From NCBI GenBank assembly GCA_025361485.1, contig JANYLA010000011.1, positions 1 to 41,674 on the forward strand: a stretch of DNA of 41,674 bases. The letters are read 5' to 3'. A program made the translations under genes and the position numbers. A model generated the notes under the pieces. That model was not told the DNA's origin and did not search any database. It worked only from the letters and a program-made list of their open reading frames with translations. Of this stretch, positions 25,460 through 33,716 are shown piece after piece. How positions within the stretch are numbered: the stretch's first letter is position 1; each line of letters starts with the position of its first letter. The DNA comes from Bacteroidales bacterium (GTDB lineage: Bacteria > Bacteroidota > Bacteroidia > Bacteroidales > Tenuifilaceae).

Positions 25460-25672
25460 GCCTTTGTTCGGGTTAGTCTGCCTAAGTTACAAAGATGTTT
25501 TTTTGCCATAGTTGGCAATGCTTGCTGGTTTACCTACCGTAGGTAGGCACAGCCTACTATTAATAGAACGACGGGGGTACGCTTTCGCTAACCGCCGCCG
25601 AACCCAAACATTTTTATTTTAATTCCTTACAGCCTCAGCCGAACTGAGCCTAGTCCGAACTGAGGAAATAAT

Positions 25673-25892
25673 TCATTTAGTTTCTTTATTATTTATTTCT
25701 AATCGAAGGCTCTTTATGGTATCTTGATAATTTTTTGATTCAACTTTCATTGAATCAATGTAGTTGCTCCAAGAATTTAAAACATGTTCTACTGCTTTGT
25801 CTTTAACCTTTATATCCATTCTTAATTGTAATGAAAGAATAAATAGAAAAAAAGTAAGTAACAATAGAACTGTACTTAAAAAAGTTTCTCAT
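25673..25892 (-). pseudogene. Small membrane/coiled-coil protein, probable frameshift
   Basis: The coherent frame ending at 25673 gives one hydrophobic helix (LLLLTFFLFILSLQL) followed by a charged, coiled-coil-like tail (KDKAVEHVLNSWSNYIDSM, YQDTIKSLRLEINNKE). In that frame there is no ATG before a stop, only TTG at 25864. An ATG at 25892 (MRNFF) in the neighbouring frame would join it if one base were removed from the A6 run at 25878-25883, giving a sensible 72-aa single-helix protein. So it is either a frameshifted gene, a sequencing error, or a real gene with a TTG start. No family recognised. It is 43 nt downstream of the 192-aa gene on the same strand. Confidence 0.45.
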
Positions 25893-25934
25893 TTGAACAG
25901 TATATTTAGTTTAGTTGTTATAAATACATCAGAT

Positions 25935-26513
25935 TTATTTATTTTCCAGTCTGTTTTCAATGTACGTTTTTATTATTAATTTTTGATCTTTCGAAATAAT
26001 TAATGAATCAACCTTTGAATCTAAGTAATTTTTAACTGTCTCCGTGGAAGGGCTCTGTGTATATCCTCCTAATTTTGTCAAAAAGTCCATAACAGGTACT
26101 CCAATTATATTAACATCCCTACCAACTGGACTAAAAACAATTTTCTTCATAAACCAACTTGCATTTGGATCTTTTTGAATCTCAGCATTAAGTCTATCAA
26201 ATTGTTCTGCACCAGACTCTTTTTTACCAAGGGATCCAACATCTGTACCCTCGTTGGGGTCTAGTGGTGGAGCGCAATGAAAAGCACCCCCTCCGGAGTT
26301 GGAAATACTTGCCGAAAAACCCGCGGCACCCGTACCTGAAAATAACGCTCCATTTGAAACTCCGCTAATCAGATTTCCTGCATGAGGTAGAAAACTCGCT
26401 AATGAGTGATTTTGTAATGTTTGAAATGTCATAAAGGTTCTTCCCCCAAAATTATTTGGCCCAACATATATATTATTTAATCCGTATCCAATTCCTCTGT
26501 TAGCACGCGTCAT
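25935..26513 (-). CDS. Unknown accessory protein, possible orphan C-terminal fragment
   Basis: I do not recognise this 192-aa protein. The first half is rich in Gly, Asn, Ser and Phe (GYGLNNIYVGPNNFGG, GNLISGVSNGALFSGTGAAG) and the second half is charged and helical (SGAEQFDRLNAEIQKD, TVKNYLDSKVDSLIIS). It has no signal peptide and begins abruptly. The layout, a glycine-rich linker then a globular tail beside a small membrane ORF, reminds me of the variable C-terminal tips of Rhs or other polymorphic secreted proteins. No Rhs core motif is present upstream, and the frame closes 69 nt above the ATG. It may be an orphan module or a small accessory protein. Its base composition and flanking short repeats suggest a mobile origin. 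Confidence 0.5.
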   Translation of the reverse strand: MTRANRGIGYGLNNIYVGPNNFGGRTFMTFQTLQNHSLASFLPHAGNLISGVSNGALFSGTGAAGFSASISNSGGGAFHCAPPLDPNEGTDVGSLGKKESGAEQFDRLNAEIQKDPNASWFMKKIVFSPVGRDVNIIGVPVMDFLTKLGGYTQSPSTETVKNYLDSKVDSLIISKDQKLIIKTYIENRLENK

Positions 26514-26619
26514 AAGACGCGCACGAACTGGGGGGTTAAAACTCAGGCGCAGCCTGAAAGAATATTCGGGCGCAGGTACGCTACGCTAACCTAAGCCCAA
26601 CCTAACCGTTTTAGCAAAG

Positions 26620-26653
26620 AAACCTGACAGATCTTAAGGACCTGTCAGGTTTG
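26620..26653. repeat. Hairpin repeat, copy 3
   Basis: The arms aaacctgacagatctt and aaggacctgtcaggttt pair with small mismatches in the middle. It is the same family as copies 1 and 2 and closes the accessory islet on the right. Confidence 0.8.
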
Positions 26654-26671
26654 GGAAATGCTATAAAAAAT

Positions 26672-26699
26672 AAAACCCTCGGGTTTTCCGAGGGTTTTA
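26672..26699 (-). terminator. Rho-independent terminator of the giant T9SS gene
   Basis: A perfect 11-bp stem (aaaaccctcgg / ccgagggtttt) has a 5-nt loop, and on the minus strand it is followed by a T-rich tail (ttttatttttta). It lies 20 nt after the stop codon of the 2157-aa gene. Confidence 0.9.
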
Positions 26700-26719
26700 A
26701 AAGTATTAGTATGATAAGA

Positions 26720-29700
26720 TTATTGCTTAATCATCTTATGGATTGCTTTTTCGCCCTTATCGTTCATAAAGGTTACAAAGTACATTCCAAGTGGTAAATC
26801 CTGAGTGCTAACCGAGTTACTCTCACCTATTACAACATCCCTTAAAACTTGACCGGTAACGCTGGTAACCATAACGCGTTTAACGTTCTGTGCACCTTCA
26901 AACCTGATCTCGTTGGTGAATGGGTTAGGATAAATCTTTAGGTTAGAATCCCAATTGTCGTTAATTCCAGTTGATAGTCCAGCGCCACTTACAGCCACAT
27001 TTTTAGTAGTAACGCCTGTTGAAGCAACAGTAATGTTACCAGTGTAACTTTGAACTGAAGTTGGATGGAATGCAACATAGATTGTAGTTAACGTTTGTGC
27101 TGCAGTAGGAGTTAATGATATAGAACTTTCATTTGTGAAAGAGCCTCCCGATAGCTTAGAGATTAGGAATCCTGTTGGAGCCGTAATTACCAAGTTAGCT
27201 GTTAGGTTAGAACCAATTACTGTAAAGTCGCGTTGAATTGCACTTGTAGTATTGATATTAACATTTCCAAAACTGGTAAGAGATGCAACGCTTACAGTAA
27301 CAGAAGGAGCAATTGCGAATCCACTTACGGCTACTGTTTTATCAGTAGCACCTGTAGAAGTAATTGTAATGTTATCAGAGTAGGCTTGATCTACAGTTGG
27401 AGCAAATCTAACATAAATAGCTGTTTCGGCTACATTACCAAGTGTACGAGTTAACGTAATTGGGCTTTCAGATGAGAAAGTAACACCCGATGTCTTGGAT
27501 ATCTCAAATCCGGCAGGTGCTGTAATTACAATGTTACCTGTTAGGTTCGTTCCGCTTACTGTAAAAGGTTTCTCACCGCTAGTAGTATTAATTTGAACGC
27601 CTCCAAAACTAGCAAGTGTTGCTGTGCTTGCGGTAATCGTTGGACCGCTAGTAATTGGATCCATGGTATGCATACCAAGGTTTGTGAATACATCAACACC
27701 TAAAATAATCCATTCCGAACTAGCCGCATCGGTACCAGCAGCAGTTGCCCAATTAGTATTCCCAGCATGAACGGCTGGCTTGCGAATCATTGAATGATCC
27801 ATAGCAGCAGCAGAAGTTCCTGCAACATCAAAAGCGGGATCAAAAGAAGAAGTAGCAACAACATGCTCAATACCAAAGACATCAATTAATGTAGTGCCTT
27901 TAAATAAACCCAGCGCATCGTTTCCGTTGAATCCAGCAACGTTTGCACCTAAATTAGTTGGATCGTTTACGGTTGTACTGAATGTTAAACCTTTATCACC
28001 AACAGAAGTAATTGCTGCTACAGCGGCACTATTGTAAACTACATATACATCGCCTGGAGCAATCATTGTACCAACAGGGAATGTTAAAACATAACGAGTA
28101 TCGGCTACCCCTCCTGTATATGGAGGAAGTCCGTTTGGTCCCGCCCAAATACCAAATCCAGCACCATTATTAGATGCTTTCACTGAGTAAGCACTTAAGT
28201 CAACAGCTGTTGAAGTGGGGTTATAAATCTCAAATGCTTTGTTATTACCAGTTGGTCCTTCTGTATATTCTGAGAAGAATAAATCTGCGGTAGATGCAGC
28301 TGCTTTAGTAACTGTAACAGTCCAAGTTTGTGTTGATAAATCCTCTGCAGTAATAGTATAAACAACAGCATTTGTAAAATCGTTTGCTGTTGTTCCGCTA
28401 ACCTGAGGTGTTGTAGCAATCTTAGCAGTTGCCAATGGCGATAATGTGAAAGTAGCAACTAAATTAGTTAGGACAGTATTTGAAGGAACAGTAGCCGTTA
28501 CGGTATGGGTAGCTACTGTTACAGTTGCATTGATACCTGCAATAGTATAGGTGAGAATATCTTTGCCCGTTAATGCTGTTGCAGCCTTTGTTACTGTAAC
28601 TGTCCAGTTTTTAGTTGAACCATCCTCTGCTTTTACAACATAGGTAACAGCGCTTGTAAAATTATTCGCAGTAGTTCCCGAAACCTGATCAACACTACTA
28701 ATGGTAGCAGTAGCACCAGGCGAAAGAGTAAATGTTGCAATAAGGCTTGCAAGGTTATCGCTAAAAGCAACAACAACGCTAATGTTAGGATCGGCTATGG
28801 TACCTGTATAAGTACCAATACCGTAGGTCAATATATCAGAACCTGTCCGTGGTGCATTTAGTACAATGGAGTAGGTCTTAGTTGTTAGACCATCCTGTGA
28901 AGTAACTGATAGGATATTCCCAGTAGTCATGGTTGTAGTAGGTGTAGTGCCATCTGATAGATAGTACGCATGTGTCGATCCGCTTGGGAATGCAATGTTT
29001 GCTATAAACTCAGCATAAGTAGCATTAAACGGAACGTTGGTAATATCGGTTGTACCTACAGTATAAACGGTTGATGTTACAGTTGCCGTTGAATTTACAA
29101 TATCTGAAGCAGAACGTGGTAGAAGCTGATAAGCTGTAAATTGTGATAGGAAACCAGTAATGGAGTAAACATTGTTAACGGTTAACGCTAATGTAGCGAA
29201 AAGACCCTTATAAACTTGAACATTACCGCTTCCATCGGTCACCTGATATGTACCTGATGCACCGCTTGCGCAGTTGGCATTGGTGACCTTAATAAGCATA
29301 CTCTCGTAACCTTCACCATTTGCGGCTAAAGTAGTAAGGGCAACAACTGGAGGCAAAGCATTACCATGATTTACAATCGTTACACTTCCACCATTTGCTA
29401 CAGTTGGGCTTAACTCTGTCAACTTATTGTATTCAGAAACGGGCCCTTTTACTATAACCTTATCGCCAATGGCAACAGCAGGAGCCATAGATGTGTAAAC
29501 ATAAAGAGCAGAATATGTACCTGTACCATCCTGAATAAAGAATGCTACTTGTGTACTACCAGCACCTGTGAGATTAATTCCAGTAACAATCCCCGATGTA
29601 GTAACCGTTTGTCCAGCATATGGGCTATCACCCGATGCATTGGCGGTGTACTGAATATCATAAATAGATGTTAAATGAATCACTGTAAATGCAGCGCTCT

Positions 29701-32700
29701 CGGAGACTACAGCAGAATTAGCCACATCCGAAATTTTAATTTTGTAAGCTACACCCGAAGCAGATGTGGTAGGGATAGTTACGCTCTCTGCACCATCTGC
29801 AGGGGTTGAAGCAAGTAGTGTGCTATATGCAGCTCCATCCCAAAGTTCAATCTTCACATTGTTAACTCCAACTGAAGTCCAAGTTAGGTCAACTACAACA
29901 CCAGAATAGTAAGAAGTTGCACCTAGTGCACCTAGTGTAAGGGTTGGGTCATTGGTTGTAAAAGTAAATTCAGATCCATAAGCAGTAAGATCTGAGTTGG
30001 AAGCATATGCTCTAACATGGTATAAAGTGCTAGGTAACAAACTTGTCATGCTGCCAGTGATTGCACCAATACCAGCACCTTCGGTTGTTTTTGAATCACC
30101 AATTACGGGGGTGCCAGTTGTATTCCAACAGATACCCTTTTGGGTTACTGCTTGTCCACCATCAGCGGTAACATCTCCGCCCCACGTTGCTGTAATTATA
30201 CCATTTGTGGTAATTGCAGGATTGGTTGTAACAACAGGTGTTTCAACGGTTGCTGTTATGGTTAGATTATTACTTGTTAGCGTACCTGTGCCAACTAGTG
30301 TAAATTCCGATCCATCAACAACAACTTTCAGGTTGGTAATGTTAACGTCGAAATCAATCGTTGGGGTATAAGCTAAAGTTACTGTTGCGGTTTTATCGGT
30401 TAAATACGTTACACCGCTTACCGTTAATCCGTCAGGAGCATTAAGTAATGTAAAACTACCTGTAGCTAGAGTTGCATCCTTAAATGTCTCATTTAGAATT
30501 TGAATGTTAATTGTAGCAGTGTTTAAACTCGATTCAACAAGAGTTGCCGTAGCAGCAACTGCTGGAACTAATGGAGCGATGTAAGATATCGCAGAACCCA
30601 AGTTTGCAGTGCCATTGCTTAGCTGCACCTGAACAGAGATTCCATCTCCACCATCAATAATTGCTCGGGTAACAATACTAAATGTAGAAACACCAGAAGC
30701 ATTCGTTGCCGTAAGGTCAATGTCGCTGGCGTTTGCAGTTGTAGCAGTTCCATTAATGTTGTACGATTCAATTGTAGCAGCATCTAGGGTTGTAAGGGCT
30801 GCGTCATATTTGAATACATAGCCCGAAACAAGATTACTAAACTGATCCTTTGCTGTTAGAGTAACAACAGAAGTGGTGTTAAGTCCCAGTGCAGGAGTAT
30901 TCGAAATTGTAGAGTTTGCAACTGTTGGGACACCTGGGTTAATAACCTGGGTAACGGTTGAGTTAGGATAACCTGTTGCAATAACGGTAATAGTTCTAGA
31001 ACCCGATACTTTAAGAGTGTTTGTTGCAAGTGGAATTAAAGTTAATTCTCCAGCAGCAACAGTATAATCGGTATTCAAAACTAAAGTTGTTGCACCGTCC
31101 TTAACAGCAGTAATTAGCGGACGCCATGCTGCTAATTCGGTAAAAGTAATAACTATATTATGATCTACATCGTTGTTCGTTCCATCGGCAGTTAGAGCAG
31201 GAGCTCCAACGTAAGAAATTGCAGAACCAAGGTTAGTTGTACCATCGTTTAGCTGAACCTGTAGTGAAATACCATCGCCTCCATCAACTATAGCAGGCAT
31301 TACAATTGGGAATGTAGCAACACCCGAAACATTAGTTGGTGTTACAACTGAAACATCAGTTGCGGTTGCAGCAGTAGAACCATCAACGGTATAAACCTCA
31401 GCTGTAGTAGCATCAGTATTTGTAACTGAAACATCATACTTGAAGGTATAACCTGAAACAAGATTACTGAATTGATCTTTAGCGGTTAGAGTAACTGTTG
31501 AAGTTGTGCCAAGATTAAGAGCCGCTGAATTAGAAATTGTTGAATTTGCAGCTGTTGGAGCACCCGCAGTAATAACCTGTGTAACTGTTGCATCAGCATA
31601 GCCAGTTTTGGTTACGGTTATTGTTCTTGATCCTGGTGTTTTAAGCGTATTGGTTGCTTTTGGAAGAAGTGTTAAAATTCCATCGGCAAGCGTATAATCG
31701 GTAGTTACCGTTAAGGTAGTAGCACCGTCTTTAACAACAGTTCCTGCTGCGGCAAACCAAGTAGCATCTGAATAAGTAATTACAATGCTGTGATCAACAT
31801 CGTTAAGGTCTGTATCTGCTGTTAGAACAGGAGTTACAACTAAAGTGTAAAGAGTGGTTGCTGTTGTACCATCCTCAGAAATAACCTTTAGCGTGTTTCC
31901 GCTTACCACATTACCGGTAGCCAGTACGGTACAAGTTGCATCAGTATAGGTAGCAAAGGTTGAACCCGTTACGGAAGTAATCTTGCTCTCGAAGGTTGCA
32001 ACGGATACATTAGCTGGTACAAGTTTAACAGTCCATGGTGACACAGCAGATACCGTATAAGTACTTGATGTAACAGTAGCAGTAGTTCCAACAGCGCGTG
32101 TTGTAAAAGTAGCCGTTTGCAACGCTGATACATTTGCATAATTATCCTTAACCGCAGCTACTCCAACGTAGTACAATTGAGCAGTTTTTAACTTTGCGGT
32201 AGGATCAATCGTAATCTGATTTTTTGCAGTATTGATAGTTGCAGTAAAAGCAACATCGGCGCCAACACCATCCGTTTCCTTAAGAGTAATCAATGAGGTA
32301 GGATCAACAATTGCGCTTCCATCGGTATTAACAATTGGTGCATCAAAGCCAATTACAATGTTTGCATTAGGATCTACACCTGTTGCAAGATTCGCTGGTG
32401 TGAAAATTGCGATAGGAGCAGCTGTATTAATTTTTACTGCAGCAGCCCATGTTGTGGCTACTCTTAATCCATCTACTGTAAGTGTTGCTGCATTAGCTGC
32501 AGTACCTTGTCTAAGACAAACTGCAGCCATTGCAGTTGCATCGGCATTTGCAACATCAATATAGGTTAGCGTTGAAGCACCTGGTTCAGCAGCCCCAACA
32601 ACTGGATCAATAAACAATTGTACATTGTCATTGGTAGGTCCAGCAACCATTGTGTATTTTACTACAAGAAGATACGTAGTATTCAGTGCATAAGTAAAAG

Positions 32701-33193
32701 TTGTGTATGAGATAGTCGCAGCGGTAGTTGATGTTTTCGAAATTCCAAATGCAAGGGCATTAGAGACATCTTTCTTAACAAAAAGTCTACCAACAAGTGT
32801 AAAGTCAGAGCCTAGTGGTACAGATTTAAGGGCAAAGAAATAATCACCAATAGTGTTCGCTGCAGAAATATTTACAAGGAAAGAGGTGTAAACGCTTCCG
32901 CTTGTTTGGGATGTAAAACCCTTAAATATATCTTGACCTGATGTTAATAAAGAAATTTGGTTTCCAACACCTGAAGAGTAATAATTCAGGAAAGATAGGT
33001 TACCTGCTGTAACAGTAATAAGGTTTGTTAATGTTGGAGGAGCTCCCTGATCTACCCACCCAGCACTTGTGACAGTAGTTCCAACAGTATAATCAAAGTT
33101 CTCTCCAAGTAGAACTTGCCCCCATCCAACTTTCCCCGCAATAAGCAGGAGAGCGGTGAGCACAGTAGTTTTGAGTAAAAGTTTTAATCTCAT
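26720..33193 (-). CDS. Giant T9SS-secreted multidomain protein with lamin-tail and OB-fold modules
   Basis: This 2157-aa protein has a signal peptide (about residues 1-25) and a type A T9SS sorting domain (about 2080-2157; LKIYPNPFTNEIRFEG, LPLGMYFVTF, KMIKQ), so it should be secreted and surface-anchored or released. Modules in order: N-terminal beta domain (26-250); Big_5-like Ig (258-365); DUF5018-like (370-455); a duplicated unit of a Shr/haemoglobin-interacting-like domain plus filamin-like domain (456-663 and 664-872); Fn3-like domain (985-1083); Kre9/KNH-like (1084-1172); a nuclease-associated-type OB fold (1175-1366); DUF5018-like repeats (1370-1632); a lamin-tail domain (1637-1790; DLFFSEYTEGPTGNNKAFEIYN); and two anchor-like beta repeats (1850-2070). 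I see no catalytic domain. LTD and OB modules commonly accompany extracellular nucleases, and an endonuclease gene is divergent from it. Ligand unknown. Confidence 0.88.
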   Translation of the reverse strand: MRLKLLLKTTVLTALLLIAGKVGWGQVLLGENFDYTVGTTVTSAGWVDQGAPPTLTNLITVTAGNLSFLNYYSSGVGNQISLLTSGQDIFKGFTSQTSGSVYTSFLVNISAANTIGDYFFALKSVPLGSDFTLVGRLFVKKDVSNALAFGISKTSTTAATISYTTFTYALNTTYLLVVKYTMVAGPTNDNVQLFIDPVVGAAEPGASTLTYIDVANADATAMAAVCLRQGTAANAATLTVDGLRVATTWAAAVKINTAAPIAIFTPANLATGVDPNANIVIGFDAPIVNTDGSAIVDPTSLITLKETDGVGADVAFTATINTAKNQITIDPTAKLKTAQLYYVGVAAVKDNYANVSALQTATFTTRAVGTTATVTSSTYTVSAVSPWTVKLVPANVSVATFESKITSVTGSTFATYTDATCTVLATGNVVSGNTLKVISEDGTTATTLYTLVVTPVLTADTDLNDVDHSIVITYSDATWFAAAGTVVKDGATTLTVTTDYTLADGILTLLPKATNTLKTPGSRTITVTKTGYADATVTQVITAGAPTAANSTISNSAALNLGTTSTVTLTAKDQFSNLVSGYTFKYDVSVTNTDATTAEVYTVDGSTAATATDVSVVTPTNVSGVATFPIVMPAIVDGGDGISLQVQLNDGTTNLGSAISYVGAPALTADGTNNDVDHNIVITFTELAAWRPLITAVKDGATTLVLNTDYTVAAGELTLIPLATNTLKVSGSRTITVIATGYPNSTVTQVINPGVPTVANSTISNTPALGLNTTSVVTLTAKDQFSNLVSGYVFKYDAALTTLDAATIESYNINGTATTANASDIDLTATNASGVSTFSIVTRAIIDGGDGISVQVQLSNGTANLGSAISYIAPLVPAVAATATLVESSLNTATINIQILNETFKDATLATGSFTLLNAPDGLTVSGVTYLTDKTATVTLAYTPTIDFDVNITNLKVVVDGSEFTLVGTGTLTSNNLTITATVETPVVTTNPAITTNGIITATWGGDVTADGGQAVTQKGICWNTTGTPVIGDSKTTEGAGIGAITGSMTSLLPSTLYHVRAYASNSDLTAYGSEFTFTTNDPTLTLGALGATSYYSGVVVDLTWTSVGVNNVKIELWDGAAYSTLLASTPADGAESVTIPTTSASGVAYKIKISDVANSAVVSESAAFTVIHLTSIYDIQYTANASGDSPYAGQTVTTSGIVTGINLTGAGSTQVAFFIQDGTGTYSALYVYTSMAPAVAIGDKVIVKGPVSEYNKLTELSPTVANGGSVTIVNHGNALPPVVALTTLAANGEGYESMLIKVTNANCASGASGTYQVTDGSGNVQVYKGLFATLALTVNNVYSITGFLSQFTAYQLLPRSASDIVNSTATVTSTVYTVGTTDITNVPFNATYAEFIANIAFPSGSTHAYYLSDGTTPTTTMTTGNILSVTSQDGLTTKTYSIVLNAPRTGSDILTYGIGTYTGTIADPNISVVVAFSDNLASLIATFTLSPGATATISSVDQVSGTTANNFTSAVTYVVKAEDGSTKNWTVTVTKAATALTGKDILTYTIAGINATVTVATHTVTATVPSNTVLTNLVATFTLSPLATAKIATTPQVSGTTANDFTNAVVYTITAEDLSTQTWTVTVTKAAASTADLFFSEYTEGPTGNNKAFEIYNPTSTAVDLSAYSVKASNNGAGFGIWAGPNGLPPYTGGVADTRYVLTFPVGTMIAPGDVYVVYNSAAVAAITSVGDKGLTFSTTVNDPTNLGANVAGFNGNDALGLFKGTTLIDVFGIEHVVATSSFDPAFDVAGTSAAAMDHSMIRKPAVHAGNTNWATAAGTDAASSEWIILGVDVFTNLGMHTMDPITSGPTITASTATLASFGGVQINTTSGEKPFTVSGTNLTGNIVITAPAGFEISKTSGVTFSSESPITLTRTLGNVAETAIYVRFAPTVDQAYSDNITITSTGATDKTVAVSGFAIAPSVTVSVASLTSFGNVNINTTSAIQRDFTVIGSNLTANLVITAPTGFLISKLSGGSFTNESSISLTPTAAQTLTTIYVAFHPTSVQSYTGNITVASTGVTTKNVAVSGAGLSTGINDNWDSNLKIYPNPFTNEIRFEGAQNVKRVMVTSVTGQVLRDVVIGESNSVSTQDLPLGMYFVTFMNDKGEKAIHKMIKQ

Positions 33194-33258
33194 ACGCGTT
33201 ATTTATTTGGTTATTATTTTGGTTTTCAATTATTTATTAACTGAACTGTAAATATTTA

Positions 33259-33266
33259 CAAAAGTA
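33259..33266 (-). promoter_or_regulatory. Candidate -7 box of the giant T9SS gene
   Basis: On the minus strand tacttttg matches the consensus TAnnTTTG exactly and lies 65 nt before the start codon. No convincing -33 TTG is present. Confidence 0.35.
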
Positions 33267-33426
33267 AATTTTTGAAATTTATAGGAGGTTAAGATAAGGT
33301 TAATTTTTAATTGCCTAAACCCCCTTAATCGAATATTTTATGAACAATTTGCCCTTATGGGTCAATTCAGCAAAAAGGTAAAAAATTGGGGGGGGTTGAC
33401 AGAAAAAAGGACTACGGCAGGCAGCT

Positions 33427-33459
33427 AAACCTGATAGGTTTTTGAAACCCGACAGGTTT
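33427..33459. repeat. Hairpin repeat, copy 4 (diverged)
   Basis: The sequence aaacctgataggttt is followed by gaaacccgacaggttt, both halves being variants of the repeat core at 23892, 24769 and 26620. The arms pair imperfectly. This copy lies outside the islet, between divergent genes. Confidence 0.65.
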
Positions 33460-33716
33460 GTATTGTTATATTTATAGATTAAATCCTACCCTAGGCAACT
33501 ATTTCTAGGATAAACACATAAAAATATACCGGACAATTATCAATACTCCCAATTAGCCGCTTTAATACAGAATAATTTTCTTCATCCAAATTTAAGATGG
33601 AAACATTGAAACAACTATTATTGTACTCTAGTATAAAAGAGAGTTCATATCTCGAAAAATATTAATTGTTTTGTTCTGCTTAAATATTAAAGGTATAAAC
33701 CTAAAAAGTTAAGATT

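Larger units (their letters stand above)
25573..26591. repeat. Short direct repeats flanking the small accessory genes
   Basis: The sequence ggtacgctttcgctaacc (within 25573-25593) recurs as ggtacgctacgctaacc (26575-26591), on either side of the two minus-strand genes at 25673-26513. Both are in GC-richer, compositionally different surroundings. A tandem copy of ccgaactgag (25639-25648, 25655-25664) also lies here. They might be remains of a transposition event; I see no transposase. Confidence 0.35.
33194..33716. other. 523-nt divergent intergenic region
   Basis: This gap between the giant gene and the endonuclease gene holds no ORF. It contains a -7-like box on the minus strand (tacttttg, 33266-33259) for the giant gene, a run of eight G (33388-33395), and the hairpin repeat copy at 33427-33459. 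The remainder is AT-rich with no clear structure. Confidence 0.5.

Noticed and set aside
25405-25518. Extra 38 N-terminal residues of the ORF6N protein
   Set aside because: They lie over a good promoter and resemble no part of the family; the shorter start is better.
25935-26513. Rhs-family protein
   Set aside because: No YD repeats or DPxG-type core motif in or above the frame, so the family name is not supported.
23892-26653. CRISPR array
   Set aside because: The repeats are inverted hairpins hundreds of bases apart with genes between them; there is no regular spacer structure and no cas gene.
29997-30371. Long plus-strand frame inside the giant gene (also 32232-32564)
   Set aside because: It is antisense to low-complexity Thr/Ala/Val-rich coding sequence, whose reverse complement is stop-poor. 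It has no start context and no recognisable protein.
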